Positions 1 to 7,069 are shown, numbered from the stretch's first letter. The stretch is DNA of 18,042 nucleotides from Deltaproteobacteria bacterium (GCA_030665705.1 DAOUZG010000007.1:1-18042); one strand, 5' to 3'. Made by a program: numbers and translations. Notes: generated by a model from the sequence alone, not told the origin.

Positions 1-115
1 CCAACTCTACGTCGCCTACTAATCGCTCCCGCCGTCCCGAGGCCACTATCTGCGCCGTCACGTACCCGGGTCAGCTTGCCTTGCACCTCGGCTTGTGAGG
101 TCTTAGCGGGCTACC

Positions 116-132
116 GGGCGGCTGAGCCGCCC
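116..132. repeat. 7-bp perfect hairpin with 3-nt loop
   Basis: GGGCGGC (116-122) and GCCGCCC (126-132) are perfect inverted repeats around the loop TGA. It is the first of four consecutive short hairpins between 116 and 244. Confidence 0.6.
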
Positions 133-141
133 TTCCCGCGC

Positions 142-218
142 GCCGCGCGACTTCGTGCGCGGCTTGCCGGGCCCCTTCCCCGCCGTCCACCCGCAAGGCA
201 CCCACGAAGTCGGGTGCC
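142..218. repeat. Pair of hairpins with exactly complementary 8-nt loops
   Basis: Hairpin A has stem GCCGCGC (142-148) with GCGCGGC (157-163) and loop GACTTCGT (149-156). Hairpin B has stem GGCACCC (197-203) with GGGTGCC (212-218) and loop ACGAAGTC (204-211). The two loops are perfect reverse complements over all 8 nt, so an RNA from either strand could form an 8-bp kissing-loop interaction. The stems differ in sequence, so this is not a simple duplication of one palindrome. Confidence 0.55.
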
Positions 219-220
219 GT

Positions 221-254
221 CCGGGCAGGCGAGCCTTGCTCGCCGATAACCCGG
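221..254. repeat. Two-tier hairpin
   Basis: An inner 7-bp stem, GGCGAGC (228-234) with GCTCGCC (238-244) and loop CTT, is enclosed by an outer 5-bp stem, CCGGG (221-225) with CCCGG (250-254). It follows directly after the complementary-loop hairpin pair. Confidence 0.5.
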
Positions 255-303
255 AAAGACTCGGATCTAGCCTCGGCGCCCGACATCTTTTTGAGCAGTT
301 CCA

Positions 304-374
304 GGCGCAGGGGGGCTCCCCCGAAGGGCCGTTGGCGTCTGCGACACAGGCCCAGAGGGGGTCGCCCCTGCGCC
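304..374 (-). terminator. Long imperfect hairpin, possible terminator of the minus-strand unit
   Basis: Outer stem GGCGCAGGGG (304-313) with CCCCTGCGCC (365-374) is a perfect 10 bp. Inside it are CCCCC (318-322) with GGGGG (357-361) and GGGCC (326-330) with GGCCC (349-353). On the minus strand it begins 36 nt after the TAA stop at 411-413, which fits a trailer hairpin. No strong U-tract follows, so it could equally be a domain of a structured RNA. Confidence 0.35.
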
Positions 375-410
375 CGTGCAGAGGGCGCCCGAACCAGACG
401 AGGTATGCGG

Positions 411-1193
411 TTAGGCGGTTGGGTGAGCTTGTGACGATGAGGTGCCGAGGATCCGGCGGGCGATTGCGTGGAGACTGCGCGAGGACGCGGCGCTGGGATC
501 GAGCTCGATCACGGGAGCCTCCAGTAGCAGGGCGCGGTAGCTCGCCTCGTCGCGGACGACCCCGCCCGCTTCCTCCACCACGAGGCCGAGCTGGCGCGCC
601 GCCGCGCCCTCGAGCTGACGGAGCGGCGCGAGGTCATCGCCTGAGCTGATGTCTCCGACGAGGAACACGCAAATCCGGGTCCGGCTCTCTGCCTTGGCCA
701 GCTGACGAAGTCGGCTGAGACTCTCGGTGAGGCCCCAGGGTCCGTTGTCGACGGGGACCAGCAGACCGGTGAGCGACCCCGGCCCCAGCCAGGCGAGGAG
801 AGCTGAGACGTACGAGGGAGGAACCGCGGCGAGAACGTGCGCATCCGGCTCGACGCCGCGGATGGCCTCTCCCAGTGGTACAACCCGCTCGTCGACTCCG
901 TCCCCGGAGGGGAGCTCAACCCGGCACCATCGTAGGCTCGGAGCCCGCGGCCGAGAGCTGGGCCCGGAGAAAGGAGCGATGACCCGAACGGGCCTCCCCT
1001 CTGCGGCAAGCGCGGCAGCGAGGTCGGTTGCAAGGCTACGGTCGAGGGGGCGAAGCGGCTCGGCGATCAGCAGCCACCGAGCCTGCTCACCGGAGGCCGG
1101 TGCCCGCGATCGAGCGCGCGCCGCCTCCTGCTCTTCCTCGGGGATGAAGTAGTGAAGAACGTCCCCGAGGCCGCGACGCCGCGCTGGCGACAC
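411..1193 (-). CDS. MinD/ParA-like protein lacking a Walker A motif (unassigned partner of the upstream ParA)
   Basis: A 260-residue protein that I cannot assign to a named family. The GTG start at 1193 is supported by AAGGAGA about 6 nt upstream. Residues 8-20 (GLGDVLHYFIPEE) form a short, possibly amphipathic N-terminal segment. Residues 40-75 have the beta-alpha-beta layout of a SIMIBI NTPase start (LLIAEPLRP, then EGRPVRVIAPF), but the position of the KGGxGKT loop reads EPLRPLDRS, so nucleotide binding is probably lost. The C-terminal half follows the MinD pattern: a VPVDNGP strand, an ICVFLVGD strand, and an ending APVIELDPSAASSRSLHAIA resembling the MinD/FlhG tail. It starts 46 bp after the ParA gene and is probably cotranscribed, suggesting a dedicated partner. 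The fold assignment is inference from pattern only; a degenerate MinD is favoured over an unrelated hypothetical protein. Confidence 0.75.
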   Translation of the reverse strand: MSPARRRGLGDVLHYFIPEEEQEAARARSRAPASGEQARWLLIAEPLRPLDRSLATDLAAALAAEGRPVRVIAPFSGPSSRPRAPSLRWCRVELPSGDGVDERVVPLGEAIRGVEPDAHVLAAVPPSYVSALLAWLGPGSLTGLLVPVDNGPWGLTESLSRLRQLAKAESRTRICVFLVGDISSGDDLAPLRQLEGAAARQLGLVVEEAGGVVRDEASYRALLLEAPVIELDPSAASSRSLHAIARRILGTSSSQAHPTA

Positions 1194-1239
1194 CGGCGTC
1201 TCCTTTCCGCCCGGTGCCGCAGAGGACGGGGCCCCGGGC

Positions 1240-2349
1240 TCAGTTGATGATCAACACCGAGTTTACACGCCCGGCGGGGCCCTCGACTCTTCGGGGGTTG
1301 CTCGGGTCGGCCTCCCAGCTGCCGTCGATGTAGTACTGGTACTGGTAGACGCCCGGGCCGAGCCGCACGACCTTCTCCCAGGTTCCGTCGGGGTTCTGCC
1401 GCGTCTCCACATCCCGATCCGGGATCCAGTTGTTGAAGTCCCCGGCGAGCTGGACCTCGCGAGCATCCAGGTTGCGGTACGTAAACACCACCCCCTTCTC
1501 CTCCGAGGGTCGCAGGGGCGGTGAGGTCTCGGCCGAAGCCGAGGTCTCCAGCGAGGGCGTCTCCTCGGCCACTTCCTCTGGACGGTCGAACAGGATTTCC
1601 AGGGCGAGGGACATGTAGTCGACAAACCCGTAACAGCGTTTGTCGAGTCTCGAGATCGGCACCCCCCGCTGCGCGGCCTCCCTCAGGCGGACGTTCTGCC
1701 GGATCACTGTGTCGAACACGAGGTCCTTATAGGTCTCTCGGATCTCTGCCAGAGCGCGCTTCGCGAACCGCGTCCTTCCGTCGAAGAGGGTCGGAAGAAT
1801 TCGGAGCCGGAGATCATGCCCGATCCTCTCCTCCAGGAGCCCGATCGTCTCCAGCAACTTCGTCACACCGTGCATGGCGAAGTAGCTCGTCTCCAGGGGC
1901 ACGACGACCTCGGTTGCTGCGCGCAGGGCGTTGAACGTCAGGATTCCCACGTTCGGGGGACAGTCGATCAGGATGAACTCGTAAGGCTCTGGGGCGAGAT
2001 CGAGGGCCCGCGCGAGCCGCTCGGTCCGTCCTGCAGCTCCCTCCGCGGCCAGCTTCTGCTCGAGGGCGGAGAGGATGACACCGGACGGGGCCACGTCGAG
2101 GTTGGGCGCAACGGACACGACGATCTCGTCGAGCTTCGCCGCGGAGGATTCCCCTTCCGCAAGAACCTCGTAGAGGTTCTCGTCCAGCAGATCGGGATCG
2201 AGGCCCAGGCCGATCGTGGAATGGGCCTGCGGATCCATGTCGATGACGAGAACCCGGTGTCCCTCCTCCGATAGGCACCCACCGAGGCTGACCACGGTCG
2301 TGGTCTTGCCACACCCCCCCTTCTGATTGACGACAGCGATGGCGCGCAT
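1240..2349 (-). CDS. ParA-family ATPase fused to a C-terminal glycogen-binding-like (AMPK1_CBM/CBM48) domain
   Basis: 369 residues. The first ~255 are a ParA/Soj-type ATPase: deviant Walker A KGGCGKTT at 10-17 with the signature lysine, the DMDPQAHST switch region starting at 37, and DCPPN as Walker B. ParA proteins of this type form ATP-dependent dimers on DNA or membrane and position chromosomes or protein complexes. After an acidic, Ser/Pro-rich linker (about 256-285), residues 286-369 form a separate beta-sandwich-like domain with VQLAGDFNNW, DGTWEKVVRLGPGVYQYQYYIDG and VNSVLIIN. These are hallmarks of the carbohydrate-binding domain in AMPK beta and branching enzymes. No ParB gene or parS-like repeat is visible nearby, so a cargo-positioning role is more likely than chromosome partition. 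A strong AGGAGG lies 11 nt before the ATG. The ParA call is firm; glycogen binding is inference. Confidence 0.93.
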   Translation of the reverse strand: MRAIAVVNQKGGCGKTTTVVSLGGCLSEEGHRVLVIDMDPQAHSTIGLGLDPDLLDENLYEVLAEGESSAAKLDEIVVSVAPNLDVAPSGVILSALEQKLAAEGAAGRTERLARALDLAPEPYEFILIDCPPNVGILTFNALRAATEVVVPLETSYFAMHGVTKLLETIGLLEERIGHDLRLRILPTLFDGRTRFAKRALAEIRETYKDLVFDTVIRQNVRLREAAQRGVPISRLDKRCYGFVDYMSLALEILFDRPEEVAEETPSLETSASAETSPPLRPSEEKGVVFTYRNLDAREVQLAGDFNNWIPDRDVETRQNPDGTWEKVVRLGPGVYQYQYYIDGSWEADPSNPRRVEGPAGRVNSVLIIN

Positions 2350-2472
2350 AAGGGAGCTTTCCTCCTATGACCTAGAGGTCTCGCCTCGGGAGGAGACATC
2401 CGTCCTCGGCTCGTCGGAACGCCGGGGAAGGCATAACTCGGATCTCTGGCTCTCGAGTCCGGTGGACGGGTC

Positions 2473-2493
2473 GGGTCGTTCGTGGAACGATCC
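2473..2493. promoter_or_regulatory. 9-bp inverted repeat, candidate operator
   Basis: GGGTCGTTC (2473-2481) and GAACGATCC (2485-2493) form a 9-bp inverted repeat with one G-T pair and a 3-nt centre. Its position mid-way between two divergent genes suits a repressor operator, but it could also form an RNA hairpin in the ParA leader. No regulator gene sits beside it. Confidence 0.3.
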
Positions 2494-2521
2494 CAGCCGA
2501 AGAGAAAAAGGGGGGTAAGAA

Positions 2522-2537
2522 CCCGGCTCTTGCCGGG
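2522..2537. repeat. 6-bp hairpin with TCTT loop
   Basis: CCCGGC (2522-2527) and GCCGGG (2532-2537) flank TCTT. On the minus strand it is followed, after about ten bases, by a C-then-T run (2505-2515), making a weak terminator-like arrangement upstream of the ParA gene. Function is uncertain. Confidence 0.25.
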
Positions 2538-2647
2538 CTCGCCACTTGGCGTTGGGCTCGGCCAGCTTGCCCGCCCGTGAAAGAAACGACGCCTCTCACA
2601 CCCCCCGTACCTCAGGCGTGCTGACAAAGTAGCGGTGACGTAAGCAA

Positions 2648-3622
2648 ATGGTCAACTCCGCCAGCTCGATAGGTCCGACCGCGGCGCCACGCGTTGGTGT
2701 GATCGACCTCGGTTCCAACACCGTGCTGCTGCTCGTACTCGAGAACGGCGGGCGCGTAGTGGCGGACGAAGCTCACATCACACGGCTGAGCGAAGGGCTC
2801 TTCGAGCGCGGAGAGCTCCAGGCGTCAGCCAAGGAGCGCACGACCCAGGCGGTTTGTGAGCTGGCTCACCATGCCCGACGCGCTGGAGCGGCACGGGTGG
2901 TCGCCGCGGGAACCGAGGCGCTCCGAACCGCTCGCGACGGGCCTGAGTTTCTCGAGCATCTCTTGACGGAAGCCGGTCTGGATGACGGGAGGGTGCTCAC
3001 GGCTGAGGAGGAGGCCGCCTTTGCGATAGAGCCTCATCGAAGAATCAAACGTGGGGATTACACTACAGTCTTGGTGATCGACGTAGGGGGGGGAAGCACG
3101 GAGGTCGCGTGGGCCCAGGGGTCCAGGCGGGTTGAGTGGCTGAGCCTTCCCCTGGGCTCGGTTCGGCTCACCGAGGCGAACGTCCGCTCCGATCCCCCGA
3201 GCCTCGCTGAGCTACGTGAGATGCAGCGGGAGGTCGAGGTGGGGATCCGCGGGGCGCCCCTCACGGCGGTCGCCCGGGAGCTCGAAGAGGGGGGGGAGGT
3301 CGTGGCGGTAGCAGGAACGGCGACCACACTGGCGGCGCTCGATCTGGCGCTTCCCGCCTACGATCCGGAACGCGTCGAGGGCTACGTCATGACACCCCGG
3401 CAGATGTACGGCTGGATCCAACGGCTCGCCCCTCTCACGGTCGCCCAGCGCCGGCAGTTCTCCGGGATGGATCCGGGACGCGCGGACGTAATTGTCGCCG
3501 GTCTGCTGATATTGCACGCGGTCCTCGAGGCTCTCGCGGTGCCCAGATTCCGGGTCAGCGGGCGGGGTGTTCGCTACGGGGTGGCGCTTCGCCTCCTCGA
3601 AGCGCCCGGCCCCGTCTGGTAG
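2648..3622 (+). CDS. Ppx/GppA-family phosphatase (exopolyphosphatase or pppGpp phosphohydrolase)
   Basis: 324 residues, the short form that contains only the two actin-like ASKHA subdomains and lacks the C-terminal HD-type extension. Phosphate-1 loop DLGSNT is at 20-25, the LTAEEEA motif with the catalytic-type glutamate at about 117-123, phosphate-2 loop DVGGGSTE at 145-152, and a GTATTLA loop further on. Family members hydrolyse inorganic polyphosphate or convert pppGpp to ppGpp in the cytoplasm; sequence alone does not separate these here. The start is slightly uncertain: no good Shine-Dalgarno precedes the ATG, and the conserved core only begins near residue 16. It is the first gene of the nine-gene plus-strand cluster, and the next gene begins 11 bp after its stop. 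Confidence 0.9.
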   Translation: MVNSASSIGPTAAPRVGVIDLGSNTVLLLVLENGGRVVADEAHITRLSEGLFERGELQASAKERTTQAVCELAHHARRAGAARVVAAGTEALRTARDGPEFLEHLLTEAGLDDGRVLTAEEEAAFAIEPHRRIKRGDYTTVLVIDVGGGSTEVAWAQGSRRVEWLSLPLGSVRLTEANVRSDPPSLAELREMQREVEVGIRGAPLTAVARELEEGGEVVAVAGTATTLAALDLALPAYDPERVEGYVMTPRQMYGWIQRLAPLTVAQRRQFSGMDPGRADVIVAGLLILHAVLEALAVPRFRVSGRGVRYGVALRLLEAPGPVW

Positions 3623-3633
3623 GCTCCGAGGAG

Positions 3634-4797
3634 GTGACGACCGAGCCACTGGTGGTGATCGGGCCCGAGGGGCCCCGCCCCTTCATGCGCGGGATCCTGG
3701 TGCACTCGCTCGTCTCGCGAGGCGTGCCGTTCAGCGTCGCGTTCGAGACGGCGAAACAGATCGATGATCGCCTCCCCGATCGGGGGCAGGTCAAGCGTGA
3801 AGAGCTCGCACAGCTCCTCGATGAGCTTCTCGGAGATCGCTACGCCCTGGATGCCCCGTCCATCCATCCGACCCCCGAGCCCACGCGGGTGGTGGACCCG
3901 GAGGGAGGCGTCCAGCCGTTCTCCAAGGGAATTCTCGCTGTTTCGCTCCAGGGGGTGGGCCTCGAACCGCCCGACGCGCACGACCTGGCGCGGGAGATCG
4001 AAGGCCGCCTCCTGGGGGAGGGGCGCCAGGAGATTCGTCGGGGGGAGCTGCGGGAGCTGGTGACCGAGACGATCGAGCGCACGCGCGGAGATCTCGCGGC
4101 AGAGCGGTACTGGGTGTGGCATCAGGTGCGCGACGCCGGGCGACCCATCTTTCTGCTGCTCGGGGGCTCCACCGGAGTAGGGAAGACATCGGTGGCTGTA
4201 GAGGTCGCGCGGCGGTTGGAGATCGCGCGCGTCCAGTCGACCGATCTCATCCGCCAGATCATGCGCCTGATGTTCTCCGCAGACCTCATGCCCGAGATCC
4301 ACTGCTCGACCTACGAAGCCGCCCAGGCGCTCAAGCCGGAGCTGCGGGGTGCGGCAAACGCGCTGATCATCGGCTTTCGAGAGCAGGCGCAGAAGGTCGC
4401 GGTGGGGGTCCACGCGCTTCTGGACCGCGCCGTGGAGGAGGGCACGAGCCTGATCCTTGAGGGGGGACACCTCTTACCGGGGATCGTGGACGTGTCGCGC
4501 TATGCGGCGGACGCGCACGTCGTCTACCAGGTGGTTGCGACGCTCGATCGAGAGGCGCACCGGAACCGCTTCTCGGTGCGATACAAGCGAGCTCGAGACC
4601 GCGAGCCCGGGCGGTACCTCAAGCACTTCCGTGAGATCGGCCAGATCCAGGACCACATCCTGGGGGAAGCGGACCGGTACGAACTGCCGATCATCGACAA
4701 CGTGAACAAGGAAGAGACGATCCTCTCGGTCATCCGTTCGGTCCTGGCCAGCATCCAGAGGCCCCTCGATTTTCGGGCGAAGTCCGAGGTCTCGTGA
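3634..4797 (+). CDS. 2-phosphoglycerate kinase-like P-loop protein with two N-terminal ATP-cone domains
   Basis: 387 residues. Residues about 7-67 and 85-147 are two successive ATP-cone-like units (VIGPEGPRPFMRGILVHSL and VVDPEGGVQPFSKGILAVSL). ATP-cones sense ATP/dATP in ribonucleotide reductase, and one precedes archaeal 2-phosphoglycerate kinase. The kinase domain follows, with Walker A GGSTGVGKT at 177-185, an SxDLIRQIMR segment, and LILEGGHLLPG, the layout of the 2-phosphoglycerate kinase group that feeds cyclic 2,3-diphosphoglycerate synthesis in methanogens. In a bacterium the real substrate is unknown. The GTG at 3634 abuts its GAGGAG, so the spacing is unusually tight; the in-frame GTGs at 3652 and 3655 are alternatives, and the first ATP-cone begins about there. 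The gene lies 11 bp after the Ppx gene, suggesting joint phosphate or energy signalling. Confidence 0.85.
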   Translation: MTTEPLVVIGPEGPRPFMRGILVHSLVSRGVPFSVAFETAKQIDDRLPDRGQVKREELAQLLDELLGDRYALDAPSIHPTPEPTRVVDPEGGVQPFSKGILAVSLQGVGLEPPDAHDLAREIEGRLLGEGRQEIRRGELRELVTETIERTRGDLAAERYWVWHQVRDAGRPIFLLLGGSTGVGKTSVAVEVARRLEIARVQSTDLIRQIMRLMFSADLMPEIHCSTYEAAQALKPELRGAANALIIGFREQAQKVAVGVHALLDRAVEEGTSLILEGGHLLPGIVDVSRYAADAHVVYQVVATLDREAHRNRFSVRYKRARDREPGRYLKHFREIGQIQDHILGEADRYELPIIDNVNKEETILSVIRSVLASIQRPLDFRAKSEVS

Positions 4798-4822
4798 CCG
4801 GGAGGAGCCCGAGGAGCGAAAG

Positions 4823-5650
4823 TTGACGCGCCGAAACTCGATGGGCCGCTTCCTCCCTCTGGGGATTGTCGCGCTGCTCCTGGCCTGCGGGACCCTCTCG
4901 GTCGAAGAGGAGAAGCAGCTCGGGACGGAGGCCCAGCGTCAGGTCCGCGATCAGTTCGACATGGTCCGCGACCGTGTCGTCGTCAACTACGTCCGCGACC
5001 TCGGTGCGAAGCTCGTGGACGCCGCGGACCCGACTCCGTTTCGATTCCGCTTTTACGTCGTCGAGGACGAGGCGATCAACGCATTCGCACTGCCGGGCGG
5101 GGCGATCTACGTGCACACCGGCACGATCATGAAGGCGAAGGACGTCAGCGAGCTCGCCGGAGTCGTCGCCCACGAGATCGGTCACGTCACGGCGCGTCAC
5201 GTCGCCGAGCTCTACCCGAAGCAGCGAGCGGCCAGTCTCGGGGTGAACTTCATTTCCATCCTGGTTGCCATCTTGACCGGTAATCCTTACATCACGAACG
5301 CGGCGGGGCTCGGCGGGCAGGTGGCGGCACAGTCGTATCTCGCGACCTTCACACAGGATGCGGAGCTCGAGGCGGACATGCTCGCGGTTGAGTCGCTCAT
5401 CCGCGCGGGCTACGATCCCCACGGCATGGTGACGTTCTTCGAGACCTTGAAGCGGGAAGCCGACCATGGGCTGGCGCTGCCGCAGTTCCTCTCGAGCCAT
5501 CCCGCAACGGACGAGCGGATCGCGACCGTCCGCGCGGCGATCCGCGCACGCGAGCCGCTTCCCCCGCTGCGTCGAGACGACGGCGGGAAGCTCGAGATCA
5601 TCCAGAGGCGGATTGACCTGATCATCGGCACCGACCCGGACGCCAGGTAG
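4823..5650 (+). CDS. M48-family zinc metalloprotease, lipoprotein
   Basis: 275 residues. The TTG start is chosen because GAGGAG (4811-4816) lies 6 nt upstream; the ATG at residue 7 would be too far away. Residues 8-22 are a short lipoprotein signal ending in the lipobox LLAC with Cys22, predicting a lipid-anchored, envelope-facing protein. The zinc site HEIGH is at 117-121, and the third ligand is expected in ELEADM (181-186, probably Glu183). The SHPATDERI motif near the end is typical of LoiP/BepA-type M48 proteases. No TPR repeats follow, so it is the compact LoiP/YcaL-like form rather than BepA. These enzymes degrade misassembled outer-membrane proteins. It sits 25 bp after the kinase-like gene and 16 bp before the AAA+ gene. 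Confidence 0.92.
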   Translation: MTRRNSMGRFLPLGIVALLLACGTLSVEEEKQLGTEAQRQVRDQFDMVRDRVVVNYVRDLGAKLVDAADPTPFRFRFYVVEDEAINAFALPGGAIYVHTGTIMKAKDVSELAGVVAHEIGHVTARHVAELYPKQRAASLGVNFISILVAILTGNPYITNAAGLGGQVAAQSYLATFTQDAELEADMLAVESLIRAGYDPHGMVTFFETLKREADHGLALPQFLSSHPATDERIATVRAAIRAREPLPPLRRDDGGKLEIIQRRIDLIIGTDPDAR

Positions 5651-5666
5651 AGCCGGGTCAGGGAGA

Positions 5667-7067
5667 GTGCGCTTGGGTCGACCGAGAACCCTGGGAGAAT
5701 TGCGGGAGTCCGGCTACCGAACGCGTTCGGTGCGGGAGGAGTTGCGCGCGAACCTCGTCGAGCGCGTTCAACGGGGCGAGGCGCTCTTTCCCGACATGAT
5801 CGGGTACGACCACACGGTCGTGCCGCCCGTTGAGAACGCCATCATGGCCGGGCACGACATGATCTTCCTCGGCGAGCGGGGCCAGGGGAAGTCGCGAATG
5901 ATCCGCGGGCTCGTGCGTCTGCTCGACGAAGAGGTCCCGATCATCGAGGGGAGCGAGACGAACGACGATCCGACCGCGCCGATCAGTCCGTACGGACGCG
6001 AACGCGTCCGCGAGCTCGGGGACGCGACGCCGGTGGCCTGGGTTGGCCGCGAGGAGCGCTACGGGGAGAAGCTCGGGACGCCGGACGTCACGATCGCCGA
6101 CCTGATCGGGGAGATCGACCCGATCAAGGTGGCCGAGGGGCGCTACCTCGCCGACGTGTTCACGATCCACTACGGGCTCATCCCCCGAACAACCCGCGGG
6201 ATCTTCTGCATCAACGAGCTTCCCGACCTCCCCGAGAAGGTTCAGGTGGGACTGTTCAACATCCTGGAGGAGCGAGACATCCAGGTGAAGGGCTTCAAGG
6301 TCCGCCTCCCGCTCGACGTTCTGGTCGTCGCGAGTGCGAACCCGGAGGACTACACCCGACGGGGCCGGATCATCACCCCACTGAAGGACCGCTACCAGGC
6401 GCAGATCCGCACGCACTACCCCGAGACGCGAGAGCTCGAGATCCAGGTGATGGAGCAGGAGCGACGTCGGCTCGAAGCCTCCGGCACCGACGTCTACGTA
6501 CCCCCCTTCATTCGGGAGGTGGTTGCCGAGGTCACCCTCCAGGCCCGGCAGAGCCCCGACGTGAACCAATCCTCGGGCGTCTCGGTGCGTGCCTCGATCG
6601 CGAGCTACGAGACGCTGATCGCGGCGGCCGAGAAGCGGGCGCTCCTGCTCGGCGAGCCGGAAGGGGTTCCGCGCATCTCCGACCTTTCCGCCCTGGGTGC
6701 CTCGGTGACGGGGAAGATCGAGCTGGAGTACGCGGGAACCGACCAGCCCGAGGGCGAGATCGTCTCGAAGCTGATCCGTCGTGCGGTCAAGCTCGTCTTC
6801 GACGAGCGCTTCGGACCGGACGAGCTCGAGCCCGTGGTTGGGGCGTTCCAGGACGGGTGGAAGGTCGAGGTGGGAGACCGGATTGCATCGGCCGAGTATC
6901 TCGACGGCCTCGACCAGATCACGGGGATGCGGACGGCGATCGAGAAGCTGGGAGAGGACAAGAGCCCGGCGCGGATCGCCTCGGCCGCCGAGTTCATCCT
7001 GGAAGGGCTGCACCTCTCCAACCGTCTCAACAAGGAGGTAGCGGGCCGCCGGGTGCTGTACCGCTAG
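5667..7067 (+). CDS. MoxR/magnesium-chelatase-type AAA+ ATPase
   Basis: 466 residues. The N-terminal AAA+ module has Walker A GERGQGKS (69-76), Walker B-like GIFCINELPDL (178-188) and sensor-1 SANPED (223-228), in the order seen in BchI/MoxR proteins. A helical lid region lies about 245-400. Such ATPases remodel target complexes together with a VWA-domain partner, and the next gene encodes exactly that, 2 bp downstream. It is not a bacteriochlorophyll or cobalamin chelatase subunit by context, since no tetrapyrrole gene is near. Start: the GTG at 5667 is only 2-3 nt from AGGGA, while the TTG at 5673 has better spacing, so the N-terminus may be two residues shorter. Target unknown. Confidence 0.9.
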   Translation: MRLGRPRTLGELRESGYRTRSVREELRANLVERVQRGEALFPDMIGYDHTVVPPVENAIMAGHDMIFLGERGQGKSRMIRGLVRLLDEEVPIIEGSETNDDPTAPISPYGRERVRELGDATPVAWVGREERYGEKLGTPDVTIADLIGEIDPIKVAEGRYLADVFTIHYGLIPRTTRGIFCINELPDLPEKVQVGLFNILEERDIQVKGFKVRLPLDVLVVASANPEDYTRRGRIITPLKDRYQAQIRTHYPETRELEIQVMEQERRRLEASGTDVYVPPFIREVVAEVTLQARQSPDVNQSSGVSVRASIASYETLIAAAEKRALLLGEPEGVPRISDLSALGASVTGKIELEYAGTDQPEGEIVSKLIRRAVKLVFDERFGPDELEPVVGAFQDGWKVEVGDRIASAEYLDGLDQITGMRTAIEKLGEDKSPARIASAAEFILEGLHLSNRLNKEVAGRRVLYR

Positions 7068-7069
7068 CC

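Larger units (their letters stand above)
1..410. other. Non-coding, hairpin-rich block downstream of the minus-strand gene pair
   Basis: No frame here gives a credible protein. The open frames on both strands are low-complexity, Arg/Pro/Gly-rich translations of GC-rich hairpins. The stretch 116-374 is crowded with inverted repeats, listed separately: stems at 116-132, 142-163, 197-218, 228-244 and a long imperfect hairpin at 304-374. It lies 3' of the minus-strand unit ending at 411, so it could be that unit's trailer and terminator, a structured RNA gene on either strand, or a cluster of palindromic repeats. I tried to read it as RNase P RNA, tmRNA, SRP RNA or 6S RNA, and none of their conserved sequences is convincingly present. 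Bases 1-60 show nothing recognisable. Confidence 0.45.
2350..2647. promoter_or_regulatory. Divergent intergenic region between parA-like and ppx-like genes
   Basis: This 298-bp gap separates the minus-strand ParA unit from the plus-strand nine-gene operon and must hold promoters for both. I see no convincing sigma70 -35/-10 pair. A CTGACA hexamer near 2621 would place its -10 on the start codon. Two inverted repeats, listed separately, are the only clear structures. Confidence 0.5.

Noticed and set aside
2..22. Possible C-terminal tail (QLYVAY then TAA) of a plus-strand gene entering from the left, resembling an outer-membrane beta-signal
   Set aside because: Only six residues are visible, so neither frame nor family can be supported.
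231..264. Resemblance to RNase P RNA conserved sequence (GGAAAGaCtCGG on plus, CGGGTTATCGG on minus)
   Set aside because: Only isolated short matches; the other conserved RNase P regions are absent at the required spacing on either strand.
71..649. Open frames on both strands over the hairpin block (minus 71-286, plus 155-649)
   Set aside because: Arg/Pro/Gly-rich low-complexity translations produced by GC-rich inverted repeats; the plus frame also runs into the better supported minus-strand gene at 411-1193, and neither has a ribosome site.
2621..2648. CTGACA as a -35 element upstream of the ppx-like gene
   Set aside because: With 17-nt spacing the -10 would fall on the start codon and shows no TATAAT-like sequence.
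3574..4470. 298-residue minus-strand frame opposite the kinase-like gene
   Set aside because: Antisense shadow without recognisable motifs.
5658..7013. 451-residue open frame antisense to the AAA+ gene
   Set aside because: Shadow of strong third-position GC in the real gene; no domain pattern in its translation.
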